Assembly: GCF_052324685.1 (NCBI RefSeq)
Contig: NW_027506877.1
Span: 735,001 to 799,000 of the forward strand
From: Brachyhypopomus gauderio
Taxonomy: Eukaryota > Chordata > Actinopteri > Gymnotiformes > Hypopomidae
Direction of reading: 5' to 3'
DNA: 64,000 bases
In this document: positions 13,985 to 26,700 of the stretch, one piece after another
Position numbering within the stretch: position 1 is the stretch's first letter
Layout: each line of letters begins with the position of its first letter
Notes under the pieces: model-generated
Told to the model about the DNA's origin: nothing
What the model saw: only the letters and a program-made list of their open reading frames with translations
Database searches by the model: none
Position numbers and translations under genes: made by a program

Positions 13985-14590
13985 GTGGCCTTCACATGTG
14001 AAAGACACGTGAAGCTCTGAATCTCTATTGCTCCCCTCACATTGTGTATTGGGCTTAGCCACCGCAGCCATCACCATCTCGCATTTGTGCAGAAGGTCCT
14101 GTGGGAAAGACCAAGGTACAAGTTTATGTTGCGTAACGTCTCCGGCAGCCTAAAATAGCGCAAAAAATATCACAGTGCAACCACCCCAAGACCATGTTTA
14201 AGGACACAGGTATATATGAAACAGCATCGCGTGAAGGGCCATCACGAGAACCTGAAATGTAAAGATTTCTCCTCACCTCACACCAGGCTGTGGCGAGAGC
14301 CTCCTGCTCAGTGTGAGGGGACCCTGGTGAGTGAGTGAAAGGGTGTGAGTGTGTCCTTGTTTGCCCCGCCGCTAGAGGCTTGTCTCTTTTTTTTTTTGGT
14401 GATAATTTCCCGAGGCAGGAAGCCACTTCTAATGCCTTTGAGTGGCCACATCCTGCGGCCTTTCTCCTGCAGAACAAAACCGCCCTGTGGCCTGTTGGGG
14501 AGCGATACGACCCGGCCGGACTGTTCCTGCGGACGGAAGGGCTGCTGAGAGACGGGGCGACAGCGTCCACGCTGCTCTCGTTTCACTCTG
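13985..14590. other. GPCR upstream region, unexplained open frame
   Basis: 5' flank of the receptor gene. A plus-strand open frame at 14335-14859 runs into the minisatellite; its non-repeat part (14440-14600) follows a possible acceptor (TTTCTCCTGCAG) but matches nothing I know and has no start or donor context. I do not call a gene. Confidence 0.4.
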
Positions 14591-14599
14591 ACATGGCCA

Positions 14600-16242
14600 A
14601 GGCCCTTCCTCCCTCTGTCACTGATCCAGGATCAGTACCTCCATCCCTCTGTCACTGCTCTAGGATCAGTACCTCCCTCCCTCTGTCACTGCTCCAGTAT
14701 CAGTACCTCCCTCCCTCTGTCACTGCTCCAGTATCAGTACCTCCCTCTGTCACTGCTCTAGGATCAGTACCTCCCTCCCTCTGTCACTGCTCTAGGATCA
14801 GTACCTCCCTCCCTCTGTCACTGCTCCAGTATCAGTACCTCCCTCTGTCACTGCTCTAGGATCAGTACCTCCCTCCCTCTGTCACTGCTCTAGGATCAGT
14901 ACCTCCCTCCCTCTGTCACTGCTCTAGGATCAGTACCTCCCTCCCTCTGTCACTGCTCCAGTATCAGTACCTCCCTCTGTCACTGCTCTAGGATCAGTAC
15001 CTCCCTCCCTCTGTCACTGCTCCAGTATCAGTACCTCCCTCTGTCACTGCTCTAGGATCAGTACCTCCCTCCCTCTGTCACTGCTCTAGGATCAGTACCT
15101 CCCTCCCTCTGTCACTGCTCTAGGATCAGTACCTCCCTCCCTCTGTCACTGCTCTAGGATCAGTACCTCCCTCCCTCTGTCACTGCTCCAGTATCAGTAC
15201 CTCCCTCTGTCACTGCTCTAGGATCAGTACCTCCCTCCCTCTGTCACTGCTCCAGTATCAGTACCTCCCTCTGTCACTGCTCTAGGATCAGTACCTCCCT
15301 CCCTCTGTCACTGCTCTAGGATCAGTACCTCCCTCCCTCTGTCACTGCTCCAGTATCAGTACCTCCCTCCCTCTGTCACTGCTCTAGGATCAGTACCTCC
15401 CTCCCTCTGTCACTGCTCTAGGATCAGTACCTCCCTCTGTCACTGCTCTAGTATCAGTACCTCCCTCCCTCTGTCACTGCTCTAGGATCAGTACCTCCCT
15501 CCCTCTGTCACTGCTCCAGTATCAGTACCTCCCTCCCTCTGTCACTGCTCCAGGATCAGTACCTCCCTCCATCTGTCACTGCTCTAGGATCAGTACCTCC
15601 CTCCCTCTGTCACTGCTCCAGTATCAGTACCTCCCTCTGTCACTGCTCTAGGATCAGTACCTCCCTCCCTCTGTCACTGCTCTAGGATCAGTACCTCCCT
15701 CTGTCACTGCTCCAGGATCAGTACCTCCCTCCCTCTGTCACTGCTCTAGGATCAGTACCTCCCTCCCTCTGTCACTGCTCCAGTATCAGTACCTCCCTCT
15801 GTCACTGCTCCAGGATCAGTACCTCCCTCTGTCACTGCTCCAGTATCAGTACCTCCCTCTGTCACTGCTCTAGGATCAGTACCTCCCTCCCTCTGTCACT
15901 GCTCCAGGATCAGTACCTCCCTCCCTCTGTCACTGCTCCAGTATCAGTACCTCCCTCCCTCTGTCACTGCTCCAGTATCAGTACCTCCCTCCCTCTGTCA
16001 CTGCTCCAGGATCAGTACCTCCCTCCCTCTGTCACTGCTCCAGGATCAGTACCTCCCTCCCTCTGTCACTGCTCCAGTATCAGTACCTCCCTCTGTCACT
16101 GCTCCAGGATCAGTACCTCCCTCCCTCTGTCACTGCTCTAGGATCAGTACCTCCCTCTGTCACTGCTCCAGGATCAGTACCTCCCTCCCTCTGTCACTGC
16201 TCTAGGATCAGTACCTCCCTCTGTCACTGTTCCAGGATCAGA
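14600..16242. repeat. 34/30-bp minisatellite, about 50 units
   Basis: Tandem array of CTCTAGGATCAGTACCTCCC plus TCCCTCTGTCACTG (34 bp), interspersed with a 30-bp form lacking one CCCT. Units also vary at TCTAGGATC / TCCAGTATC / TCCAGGATC. The combination of two lengths and three sequence types recurs in blocks, showing higher-order duplication. It ends at TGTTCCAGGATCAGACTGG. Confidence 0.97.
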
Positions 16243-16398
16243 CTGGTGTCTTTTTGTACCAGACCTGTCTGTCACCCACAGGTGTTTGGGATTTTAGAAA
16301 ACAATGTTCTTGAATATGATGGTCGAGTGTAATATAGTATGTTTTGGGCATTAGAAAAAAAAACAATTGGTTGATGTTCTGCTTGATTCATGGCTGGA

Positions 16399-16399
<1 letters not shown>

Positions 16400-16474
<75 letters not shown>
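16400..16474. repeat. (GT)n microsatellite
   Basis: Perfect GT run ending in GCGCGC. Confidence 0.97.
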
Positions 16475-16477
<3 letters not shown>

Positions 16478-17517
16478 GGTATGTGTGTTATCTAAAAACG
16501 CACCCAATACTGCAGACAGCCACACCTTATGCGTAGCCAAATGAGAGGAGGAAAGTATGAATGACATCTGATGAGAACTGGGACGGGAGACAACAAGAAC
16601 CAAACCATGCAGACCAGTCAACAGGACATCTATATGATAGTGAACACAGTTTAATGATGGAACCTTCCAGAACCATCTGCTGACTCAGCCGTCTATTCTC
16701 CACACTTATAACTACACCCTTCAATGTACTTACGGAATAATTCACTACAGTTATAATAATATGGTGTCAGACTAATAATTACAAAATAAGAGGATAAATT
16801 AATGAATTAGCCTACACCAGGACGTTTATAAAACAAAAAAATACAACTTTGATTTTTTATTAAATACATTTAAAGTGTAGAAACGTATTGTATTGTAATC
16901 ATTTGCTGGTAGTTAATCAGGAGAATACAAGAACGTTGTGTAAAACAGCCCATGTCTCGTATTCCAGCTCATCACAAATACAAGTACAGCTCCAATTCCT
17001 AGAATCAGTTTCTCATCACCTCATCACCACAGTATTAACGCCAGCTGTATTAGCGCCAGTGTGTGTCCTAATATAGTCTGCCTGTCTATACTTGTCTTTT
17101 GGTTTCTCTCTTTGTGAAGTATTGGCACTGTTCAGTTGTGAGTACCAAATAGTTTCTCTTGTTAATCCTACTAGTTAATGATCTAGTGTTATTTCCAGCC
17201 TGTAGTCTTTTGTCTGCTTGGATTTGATTTGGTTTCTCAGTCTGTCTGATCTGGTTTGAACTCTCAGTGTGAACACAATCTTGGATTACCTCACCGCAAA
17301 TAAAACCATTTCATTGTACCTCCGCAAGATTCTTAATTGTTTATTTACACATCATGACTGCAAATTATTTAAAACACAATGAACACTCTCTTAAACACCC
17401 TCCTAAGTCTAAAATGCAAACTATGGAAATGTTCTAAGGAGTTCTATGGAATCAATGTATAGCAAATATACACAATTGCATACATAAACAATCATAATCA
17501 AGCATACAACCATAATC

Positions 17518-17531
17518 ATACACACACACAG

Positions 17532-17567
<36 letters not shown>

Positions 17568-17570
17568 ACG

Positions 17571-17592
<22 letters not shown>
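17518..17592. repeat. Interrupted (CA)n microsatellite
   Basis: CA run with several CACG units, followed by a TATATATA stretch. Confidence 0.95.
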
Positions 17593-17604
<12 letters not shown>

Positions 17605-17869
17605 AGATTATATATTATATATACAAGCTTGCAAGTATTTTGCTGTGTATACAATGCAAAGCACCTAACATGAAAGGGTTGGAAGAGTTGCTCTCCGTTT
17701 GATCCATCAACATTTTGTAACATGACCTTTGACCTGACTAGAACTTTAAAGATTTTCACTCTTTCAGTGTTATAGCGTATATGTCTAAAATCTAATGTCC
17801 ATTAGGCATGTCATAACTGTTGTGGTAAAATACAAGTATCTATAAATGTTCAGTTAGCTCAGGTTAAGT

Positions 17870-19454
17870 TCAGTCTACCTTTTGCTTCCTGTTTGACTTA
17901 CAACAAAGCAGCCTACACAGAGTTACTGCGGCCCAGACTGGAGCTAGGATAAGGAATAACAGGAGTAATAGCACGTCCAGACAGTGGTACGAGTACCATG
18001 GTAGCTTGTCCCCCTCTGAGCGCAAGTGAGGGGCGCCATTGTGTCTTAAGACGTACTCGATCCAGAACACGGCAGTGTCTAGAGACGAAAGAGGGCGATC
18101 ACGGTGAAGTACCGACAACTTCTGCATGCTGCTTCGGAAAGTGGGATTCTTAATTACATCTGTGACGGCTTCGTGAAAGTCTTTTGAAGTCAGCGTGGCG
18201 ACCTCAAGCACTCGCGCTGCTCCTCGAACCTCCAGTCGGACTGCGTTGTCAAACTGGTCAAAGAGAAGTGGAATAAGCAACACAGGAACCCCGTGGTAGA
18301 TGGCCTCGTAGATACCATTGGTGCCGCCATGAGACACAAACGCACAAGTTTTTGGGTGACCCAGGAGATCATTTTGAGGAAGCCATTCAAGCAACAAGGT
18401 GTTATTCCCCAGCGACGAAGGTCGCTCACCCATGTACCTCCATATGACCTTCTGAGGTAGTGTAGCAAACGCAGCAGCAATGGCTTCTGTGAGTTCTTTA
18501 GGAAGGGCAGTGACCATGACTCCAAGAGACATGACCACAACCCCGTGCTCCCCAGAGCTCTGCATGAAATCCTCCAGCTCTGCAGGAAGTGGCTGGGCCG
18601 GGTGACACTGGAACCCCCCTATGTAGACTACGTTAGGCATGCTAGGTCGTGGAAACTCAAAGATGAAGTCGACACGCATCAGCCATATGTCCGCCGAACG
18701 CTGCATGGCGAGCAGGTCGGAGCCTGGCGGAAAGTGACGCTCGAGCAAGCCGTCGTAAATCGGGAGGATGACGAACTGCTCCTGGAAAATGACCATCAGG
18801 TATCGTACGATGTTCTCGGCCCTCTGCAGGATGTCCATTCTGTCACTGAACAGCGAGTTGTACATGGGGACGTGGGACGGAGGGGACGGAGCAAAGGCCA
18901 AGTGTGCTTCCGCAGCGTTGAGCCAGCGCACGTTATACACCATGGGAATGTGGAGATACTGGGCCAGGAGAACCCCCGCGGGGAAAGCAGGGTCAGTTAG
19001 CATTAGGTCGAATTTAGCGTCCTGCAGTTGTCCCATGAGCGACGCATCATCCAACATGGTGGAGATCAGGCGAAGAGCTCCGCTGTGGAACGTCTTCAAC
19101 ATGGCGGCCACGTCTTTCTGCTGCTCAAAAAAGCGAAGGACGGGCGTCATCCCCCGCAAGGCCAACGACCGCTGAAGCAAGCTCCCGAAGAACCCCGGGC
19201 CCACGTCCTCGGCCTGCGTGAGGTTGACGGTGACGAAGGTGTAAAGGGGGCAGTTGTCGCGGATGTACCAGCTGGTGGAGGAGCGCACCACCGTCAGATG
19301 GTGCCCCCCGCGCGTGCAGCTCCTTCAGGACCACCTGCATGTTCACCCAGTGGCTGCCTTCTTCAGGAAAAACCAGGATCCTGCCAGCTCCGCAGCAGCC
19401 AGCCATGACCAGCAGACAGGCGAAGCAGAGGAGCCCATCTCCACTCACCCCCAT
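17870..19454 (-). pseudogene. UDP-glucuronosyltransferase, UGT5-like, single coding exon with one frame break
   Basis: ER-membrane enzyme of the UGT family, which joins glucuronic acid from UDP-glucuronate to lipophilic substrates. The reading starts MGVSGDGLLCFACLLVMAGC (signal peptide) and keeps the catalytic-His motif EGSHWVNM (H35), the Asp in FDLMLTDP (about residue 150), the family signature (WLPQNDLLGHPKT, FVSHGGTNGIYEAIYHGVP, FDQFDN), a C-terminal transmembrane helix (LLLLLFLILAPVWAAVTL) and a basic tail (KSNRKQKVD). Length about 527 aa, normal for the family. A run of six C at 19304-19309 (G6 on the coding strand) holds one base too many: ARG is followed by APSDGG instead of HHLTVVRSS, and the frame shifts by one. 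The rest (474 codons) is fully open. An intronless coding region fits fish UGT5. With no other damage, a sequencing error or very young lesion is more likely than an old pseudogene. Confidence 0.9.
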
Positions 19455-19602
19455 CTCTCAGTATGCTGGGGAAGGCACTGAGGACAAAGAGCCAGTGTTA
19501 TGCCACTTCAAGTCAAGACTGAGCTAAAACACTGAAATATAAACACTGTGAAAACCATTAGATATGGCTGTTCAATTGCTTCTGGAATAGATGTGTGTGC
19601 GC

Positions 19603-19650
<48 letters not shown>

Positions 19651-19655
19651 GTGTG
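19603..19655. repeat. (GT)n microsatellite
   Basis: GT run with one GC interruption, about 150 bases upstream of the UGT start codon. Confidence 0.95.
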
Positions 19656-19659
19656 ATGA

Positions 19660-20765
19660 GAACACTTCGGCTTTCAAATGGTGAGATTACATTTGCTAGC
19701 TGGCACAGAACACAGTGGTATTCTTAGTAGGGTACACCCTGCTCTAAATGAGCCCGTGATCAAGAGATACAGGGTGAACATTTTCTCAGGTTGATGCCCC
19801 GTAGCCCACATAACATTTTGGCTTAGTATTAATATACTCCACTCTGCATAAACACACAGACAATAAATGGTTTTCTCTCTCTTTCTCTCTCCCTTTCTCT
19901 AGCTTTATTGTTCTCTCTACAGAAATGATAATTCTAGGAATATTAAGAACATCAGATGTTTTCTGAATAAATTTAATGTTTTCTCATTAAATTGACTACA
20001 AATACTTCACTTTTTCTCCTAACAGAAAAAAACATGTTTAAAGAGCACCCCTGTGAATTTTAAAATATTTATCCAGTAAGAAAATAAATCAGATACATTT
20101 TTAAAATGTAAACTACATGTACCGATCCCTTTGGTATGTGTCTTCGACATGACGGTGCTGAATGGTATAACAAACAGAAGGAAGAGGTCCATACCTTTCT
20201 GAAAATCCTCAGTTGTTGGGTGGAAATCAAGACCGCGTTGAACGTTCCTCATTGGCATAGATATACTCTATTTAAACCCGTGTTTGCACAGCTTTATAAC
20301 TCTGAGGACACACTCACTGGCAGCTTCTCATTCCCCAGCCTGCAGGCAACGGTGGATCTTCTCTGTAATGTGAGATTCAGTCTCACAAGACTTGTCTTGA
20401 ATGAACACTCAGTACTGTAATTAAATGGAATGCAGGACATCCTAATGAATGTTTTCCTCCTCTTGAAGCAAAACAAATCATGGAATTAGACTCAGTGTTC
20501 AGAGCACAAATGGGGGCACGACAAAAGTGCCAGTCAAAAACAAAGAGACCACTGAGCCTTAACATCACTGCTGGGTTTACTCTCCCCACATGTTTGTGGG
20601 TGCCAAAACGCTCGTGAATATATCACACACACATTCAAAAAAAGAGCACATTTTCAGCCAGTATTTCTGTGGAAAAAAAACCCCATTACAATGACCCTCA
20701 AACATTTTCACTGCAGAAATTTCATTAATTTGTTCATTTTTTTAAAACTACATAATCCAATTCAC
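19660..20765. other. Intergenic, no gene recognised
   Basis: AT-rich DNA upstream of the UGT gene. A CT-rich tract lies at 19870-19920. Several short open frames are present but none has protein-like composition or splice context. Confidence 0.55.
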
Positions 20766-20766
20766 A

Positions 20767-20794
20767 TGGGGGGGGGGGGGGGGGGGGGGGGGGG
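20767..20794. repeat. Poly-G run
   Basis: A run of about 28 G. Able to form stacked G-quadruplexes, and a place where read and assembly length is unreliable. Confidence 0.95.
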
Positions 20795-20824
20795 CAGGAC
20801 ACACACACCCTCCAGAGTTCCAAC

Positions 20825-21045
20825 CCTGTACAGTGCCATCATGAGGCACATAAGTATGAACACACACTTTTTCATCCCATGCCAACTTAGAGATGCCAAT
20901 CGCTCTAACTGGTACATGTTTGGAATGTGGGAGGAAACCAGACTACCCAGGAAATCCATGCAGGCACATGGAGAATTAGCAACCCACACAAGTCACAGCC
21001 AGGCTGGCAGGGTATAGACAGGGTATAGACAGGGTATAGATCCCA
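20825..21045 (+). repeat. Degenerate dispersed repeat (GGAATGTGGGAGGAAACC type)
   Basis: Contains GTGGGAGGAAACC and CATGGAGAATTAGCAACCC, a decayed form of the fish interspersed repeat better kept at 37605-38080. It ends in three copies of AGGGTATAGAC. Confidence 0.6.
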
Positions 21046-21617
21046 TCCCCCTACAGCTGTGAGCCAGACGTTTCACAATCATTTAATAGTAGCGGCCAAA
21101 TTAATTTGTTTTTGTTGCAGAACAGCAGATCTTTCTGGTTTTTTTAAGATCAGATTCAGTTCAGAGCAGCATGGAACTTAGTTTTTTTTATTTTTTAAAT
21201 AAATAAGTACATGCACACTGTCGCTCATCTTACGGTGTCTTCCATTAGATGCTTAGGTTATATTCTATCAGTCATTTCTTTCTTTTTCCTGCTGGCAATA
21301 TTGCAATGGAGCTTAAGGACAGAGATGGAGATTTATAGCGCAGCTCCTATGCAAAAAACAAAAAATGAGTCTGAAGTGTAGAACTCCTTCGTCCGTTCTA
21401 TGTCCAAGAAGGTGGTCCGGCCCATTAAAGCCTCTGGTTTGCCATAGTGCACGATGAATTGGTACACTATCATATGTCTCCAGTCCGTGATCACGTGTTC
21501 TGTGGCTTTTTTCCCACTGACTGCTGGACTTGTTCACCCTAGGTGCCAGGATACCAAGAGCTGGGATGTATGGGCAGAGCGAGAGGCAGTGCCAATCACA
21601 TAAACTCAACAGACGCT

Positions 21618-22216
21618 CAGTGTTGCCAACTTAGCGGCTTTGTCGCTATATTTCGCACATCAACTGCGCATGTCCAAAGCCGCCGCTGACTGACCCCGCC
21701 ACGTATTTACAGAGCGGGATGTAAATATAAATGTATCTTAAGTGTAATACAAAAGAAATCACTGCATTTAACTGACAATCTCAGTCACTCACTCACTTCA
21801 TTCACCACCTGTTACTCACCTCATCCACAGTGTGCGCCTCTTTGTAAAAAAAAACATCAAGCTCGGATAAACGAGGAAGGTTGATGGAGTACCTGCTAAC
21901 TGCTAGTCTTATGCTAACATTTAACAACAAAAAAAATTATGTAATTTACGTAAACATTATTTATACAAGCATATACAATGATATATACAAAGTCATGAAG
22001 TTATTTTGAAAAGTGACTGCCTATTTCAAAGGTAAAAGAAGTTCATATTTAAATATTTAGGGCGTTTTTTATTCACTTTTTTCTCTTCCACAACATCATT
22101 CCTTTACAGGTTCAAAAACGTATTATTCAAATTATGCGATTATGTCATTTAGCGACTTCTAGCGACATTTAGGGCAGCCAGTAGCTACTTTTCTTACTGA
22201 GGAGTTGGTAACACTG
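21618..22216. mobile_element. Non-autonomous hAT-like element
   Basis: Left end CAGTGTTGCCAACT and right end AGTTGGTAACACTG (inverted, 13 of 14 bases). The subterminal TAGCGACTTCTAGCGACATT is typical of a repeat common in fish. The 599-bp interior has no transposase frame. A clean 8-bp target duplication is not visible, so the ends or flanks have changed. Confidence 0.7.
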
Positions 22217-22537
22217 CAGCCACATGCAAAGACACTAACTAGCGCTACTGTAAAGTGGAAGACAGGTGTGAGAAGTTCGCTGGAATCGTTTTAACTCTTT
22301 TATATACATCTTTAGCTATACAGTTAGCCAACTGTCTGCATTATGTGGTAAAAATGTGTATTAAGGGGAGTAGGCAGAAGCACTTGAAGGGTCAATAGCA
22401 TTAATAAAGAATGGCTTGTTAAACTAATTAAATTAAATGCTGAGTCAAAGGAACTTGAAGATCCTGTGTTGTTGGTACTGTTTGTGTTTACTGTTTACAT
22501 AAGTCCCGCAGGGGGGAAACACAGGACAAAAACACAG

Positions 22538-22556
22538 CCCCTAACCCTAACCCTAA
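22538..22556. repeat. Short interstitial telomere-like repeat
   Basis: Three CCCTAA units in a row plus one partial. Too short to show a chromosome fusion; may be chance or a repair scar. Confidence 0.7.
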
Positions 22557-22849
22557 CACCTGCTTCTCCGCCCACGTTCATGGTTCTGTCACACCTCCCT
22601 ATGGACATGAAGAACGTAACGGGACGTTACCAGGGAGACAAGGCACTTAGCTGACGGAAGGTAACGGGAGGAATGCGGAAGTACCCCGAGTAACCGCAAG
22701 TCAGATAATAAAAGATCTTATCGCTAATCTTCAAAATGTTTGTCAGGACATGCCAACTCTAAATAGTGCACGAATAGATAAATATTTACAAAAAAACCCC
22801 AAACACAAACAAACATATTTTCTAAAATGAGTAACGTGGGGAATGCAGT

Positions 22850-22975
22850 GGTAGAGGATATGAGAGTGGCTGGTGTGTCAGTGGAGGACACTCAGGACAG
22901 GGCCAGATGGAGGAGTTTGATCTGCTGTGGCGACCCCTAAACGGGAATTGCTGAAAGAAGAAGAAGAAGTAACGT
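22850..22975 (+). repeat. 3' end of a LINE-type retroposon
   Basis: GATCTGCTGTGGCGACCCCT followed by AAACGGGAATTGCTGAAAG and an AAGAAGAAG tail. This is the recurring 3' terminus of a fish LINE, heavily 5'-truncated. Confidence 0.65.
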
Positions 22976-23448
22976 GGGGAATGTTGCTATATATACCAAG
23001 GGTTTTCATACAACGTCACAATCCCGGGGTTTCATGCAGTGCATATGGGTGATAGTAAAGCAGGAAAAGGATTCACCTACATACTTAAATGATTGAATCG
23101 TCAAATGTTTTTTCAGACAAGAGTCTTTAATTACGTAATTACCACGCTGTGCTCTTCTCGGCGTATAGATGTGACGATAATGGTTTTGACGTATTTGCAC
23201 TGAAAGTCACACCCACATACACCACACTGGCGTTCAGAGACATGAGAAGACAATGTTCCCATACCAAACAAACATCTGTAACATGCTTTAATGTTGTCAT
23301 ATTGTATCCGGGTGAAAAGCATATGTAAACTATTAGTTACATGTTGTTGCAGAAAGATGGAAGGTGCAAATTTAATGTGCTTGGATGAGAGTATCTGGCG
23401 GAATATAGGGGCAACGGATAAATAACTGTCCAGAGTATTGACCCAGCA

Positions 23449-23785
23449 AACACTGAACCCTGGTGTTAGTATTAACACCACTGAACCCTGGTGTTAGTAT
23501 TAACACCACTGAACACTGGTGTTAGCATTAACACCACTGAACCCTGGTGATAGTATTAACACCACTGAACACTGATGTTAGTATTATCACCACTGAACCC
23601 TGGTGTTAGTATTAACACCACTGAACACTAGTGTTAGCATTAACACCACTGAACCCTGGTGTTAGCATTAACACCACTGAACACTAGTGTTAGCATTAAC
23701 ACCACTGAACACTAGTGTTAGTATTAACACCACTGAACACTGGTGTTAGTATTAACACCACTGAACCCTGGTGTTAGTACTCCAG
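23449..23785. repeat. 28-bp minisatellite of small palindromes
   Basis: About twelve copies of CACTGAACCCTGG plus TGTTAGTATTAACAC. Each unit contains GGTGTTAGTATTAACACC, an inverted repeat with 7-bp arms around GTAT. Units vary at CCC/ACA, TGG/TAG and GTATT/GCATT. Confidence 0.95.
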
Positions 23786-26700
23786 TAGGAAGTGCTGGAT
23801 CGGTTAGCATGTTCGGCATGCTCAGCGCTATAAAGCAAAGGTCAACGGTGGTGTGAGACATGTTGGTGATTTTGCATTGTTTGCAAACCTCTGGATCAGC
23901 ATTGAAGAAACGTCCATTATGTCCTAGAGACCCAGCAGTGATGAGTTGTTGGACTACATGCAAAGGAGTGTGTCAAGACTTGTCTTGGGAATTGTTTTAA
24001 AGTGATCTGTGTAGTAACCCAATGGCTGCCAAGGACCATTAATATCCTATTATTGCTCTGACAACCATCTGGAAAGGAACGATTTCATCATTTGAATCTG
24101 TGGAAACCAGCGCTGTCATGTACATGCCCACACAGCTGTGTAGCCCTAAACTCTGGGCCTGGTGCTATGGTGATTTCTTGGTACATTTATGCTGCTCTTT
24201 CATTGACTTACTGTGTTTCATCTTTAGTTAGATCAGAGGAATGTTCACCTACATATGACTCTGTGATGTTAAAGTCATAATGTTTGGAAGACAGATGTTA
24301 CTGTTAACATTCTTCACCCCTACCTCCCTCTTTTTCTCTCCACTAACCTCTCCACTTCTTCTAAACAACTATATCATTATTTTCCTCCTTTTCCTTCTGT
24401 TACGCCTTATGATGCATTTTTTGGCTGCTCAGGATGCATAATGTAAACAACTATGATTAGCTGAGGTCACCTTTCCTCTGAGTGAAAGAATTTTTTTTTT
24501 ACTTTTTAAAACTTTTTTTTCATTTTTTTACTTTACAGCTCTGTCATCATGGAAAAAGGCATAAATAAATATTTCATTCCATTCCGATTTTTGTTCCTTC
24601 CCACGCTGTACACCTGCTAGGTTGGTTTCACTACTCCCTCATTCCTACAGCCCCATGTACACAGATGCAGCACATTGTGTGGCATACAAACATGTACATG
24701 CACAAGCTTGGCATTCCATCTGAAAGTTGGGAGAGGTGGATGGGGGCTTACACACAGAAATATTTATCTTCAATGCTGTGACTTCTAAGAGCGCTAGACT
24801 TACAGCTACCATGTTTGTTTTGCCGAACTTTCACTTATTCCTCAGGTGAAGTTATTCTGTCATAATATGTTATTATCCTGTCTGTCAGTGCATTCATGCA
24901 TGTCTTGCATAGTATAACTACAATAGGCAGTGCAGATTACTGTTCATTTACTGAAGATAATATCAGAATACACCTGGGTATGTATGCAGTGATTATTTTA
25001 AAACTCCCCTCCACACCCTGATTCTGCTCTTCTCTGAAATTATATTTTTATAATAATCTTTATTTGTATAGCACCTTTATGTAAGAAAACAATTACTATT
25101 CATAGTGATGAACCAGTAATAATAAACTTGCTGTTAACCTGCTAATGGTAATTAGTCATGTGACTGCAGACAGGGTCTGTTAGATTACTGGTCTGCTATT
25201 GGTGTTCCTCAGTTTTAGAGTTTAGGCAGCCGGGATCCAATGGCAATTTGAGACTGACCACACAGAACAACAGCTGCATGTCGTAAACACATATACTGCT
25301 GTATACACAGAATTACTGAATATAATCATTTGTCTGTCTTTAGCCATTGCTTAAGGTCCTATGTGCTGTTTGTGTGACATTTATTCTCCCTGATCATTAA
25401 ACTCAGATGGCTGATTACAACAGTATGAAAATATGTGTAAATATGTACATTTTGTCTTGCCTGGAGTTCAGACAGCATGTGGTTTTTTTTTTTTTTTAGA
25501 TTTAGAGTGATGAAAGTTCTGGAAAGGTCTGCAGTTCTGGAACCTCTGTACACCCTTGTATTGCTTATATGTCATATAGTTTTACTTTAACCCATGTCAT
25601 ATACAACTGCCGAACACGTCTGTCTGGTTTTGTCTGCCTTCTGGACTTTACGGCTTGGATTGCCTCGTTTGGACCCCATTTCTGGACTCCTGCTGCCCTC
25701 GTGATTCTGACTCCTGGATTGTTTTACGGAGCTGCTTTGATGAATAAACGTCTCTCATTTAGGTCTGTGTGCATCTGTATTCTGATATGTTCCCAGCATC
25801 ACAGAGATGAGCTGGGCATTAGAGCCTTCTGTATCTTCTAATGGCCATTATAACCATCTCACATATTCCCCACAGATTCACTTGCATAACACACTACACC
25901 TCTGAAGGGAAATTAAAATAAACCTGTTGACTATGTCTGCTCCAAAAATAGATTTGAATCCATTTCAGGAAGACATTTTGCATAACTTTGAACTTTGAAC
26001 CTCAGCCTGATCAAATAAAAAAATATGTTTTAAGAAATTATGTGAGAATAAATAGGTCGGTGGTAAGAATACTGTCAAGCAAAAGGCCTGGCTGTAGGGG
26101 AAAAGAAGAGCAAAAAAATGTGAGAGCATATTTAAGTGCTTAGTGAAGAGGTGAGTCTTCAGTCTTTATTAGATTTCCTTGATTGAGTCCTGATGCATGT
26201 GTTCTCTTGAGACGTGGTGGTTCAAGTCGAGCGGTACTAGAGGTCTGAAGGCAGTGTGGCCTAGAATGGTTTGATTTTCTGCTTTTAGGTATGTGGGAGC
26301 CGGTCCAGTTATGGCTTTGCAGTGATTTAAACCAGATGTGAGCTGCTTCAGGGTGCCAGTTCTCGGAACTGAGCAGGGGGCAACATGGGAGAACTTGGTT
26401 GAACCCAAGCCATGCAAGAAATCACAGTACTACAACATATTGTAAAGCATTATGGGAAAAAAACACACTCTAGTGATTTGTGTGTGCTTTTCCCCCTTCA
26501 ATTCCTATTTTTATTGCCACGTTGAGACGTGGAAGAGAAGGAGAGGGCAGAGTGAGAACAAAAGCAGGTGTAATGGTGATTAGGACTGCGGTGTGTGACT
26601 CAGCTTAAGCGCTTTATCAGAAGACTCCAGCTTCCTGTTTCTCACTATTGCTCTTTTCTGCTCCTATCAACCAGCTAGCACAATATCCTCCCTCAGGAAC

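Larger units (their letters stand above)
16243..17868. other. Intergenic, minisatellite to UGT
   Basis: AT-rich DNA with two microsatellites (16400-16474 GT; 17518-17592 CA with CG interruptions followed by ATATAT). No gene recognised; the part nearest 17869 presumably contains the UGT 3' UTR. Confidence 0.6.

Noticed and set aside
14335-14859. 174-aa plus-strand frame next to the minisatellite
   Set aside because: The 5' part follows a possible acceptor but has no recognisable domain, and the 3' part is repeat. Not enough for a gene call.
18545-19481. Plus-strand open frames opposite the UGT gene
   Set aside because: Shadows of a GC-balanced coding exon on the other strand; no start context or homology.
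22538-22556. Telomere-like CCCTAA repeats as a fusion point
   Set aside because: Only about three units, with no subtelomeric repeats around them.
25569-25841. 90-aa plus-strand frame
   Set aside because: Sequence ends in AATAAAC-type motifs and looks like the 3' end of an interspersed repeat; no homologous protein recognised.
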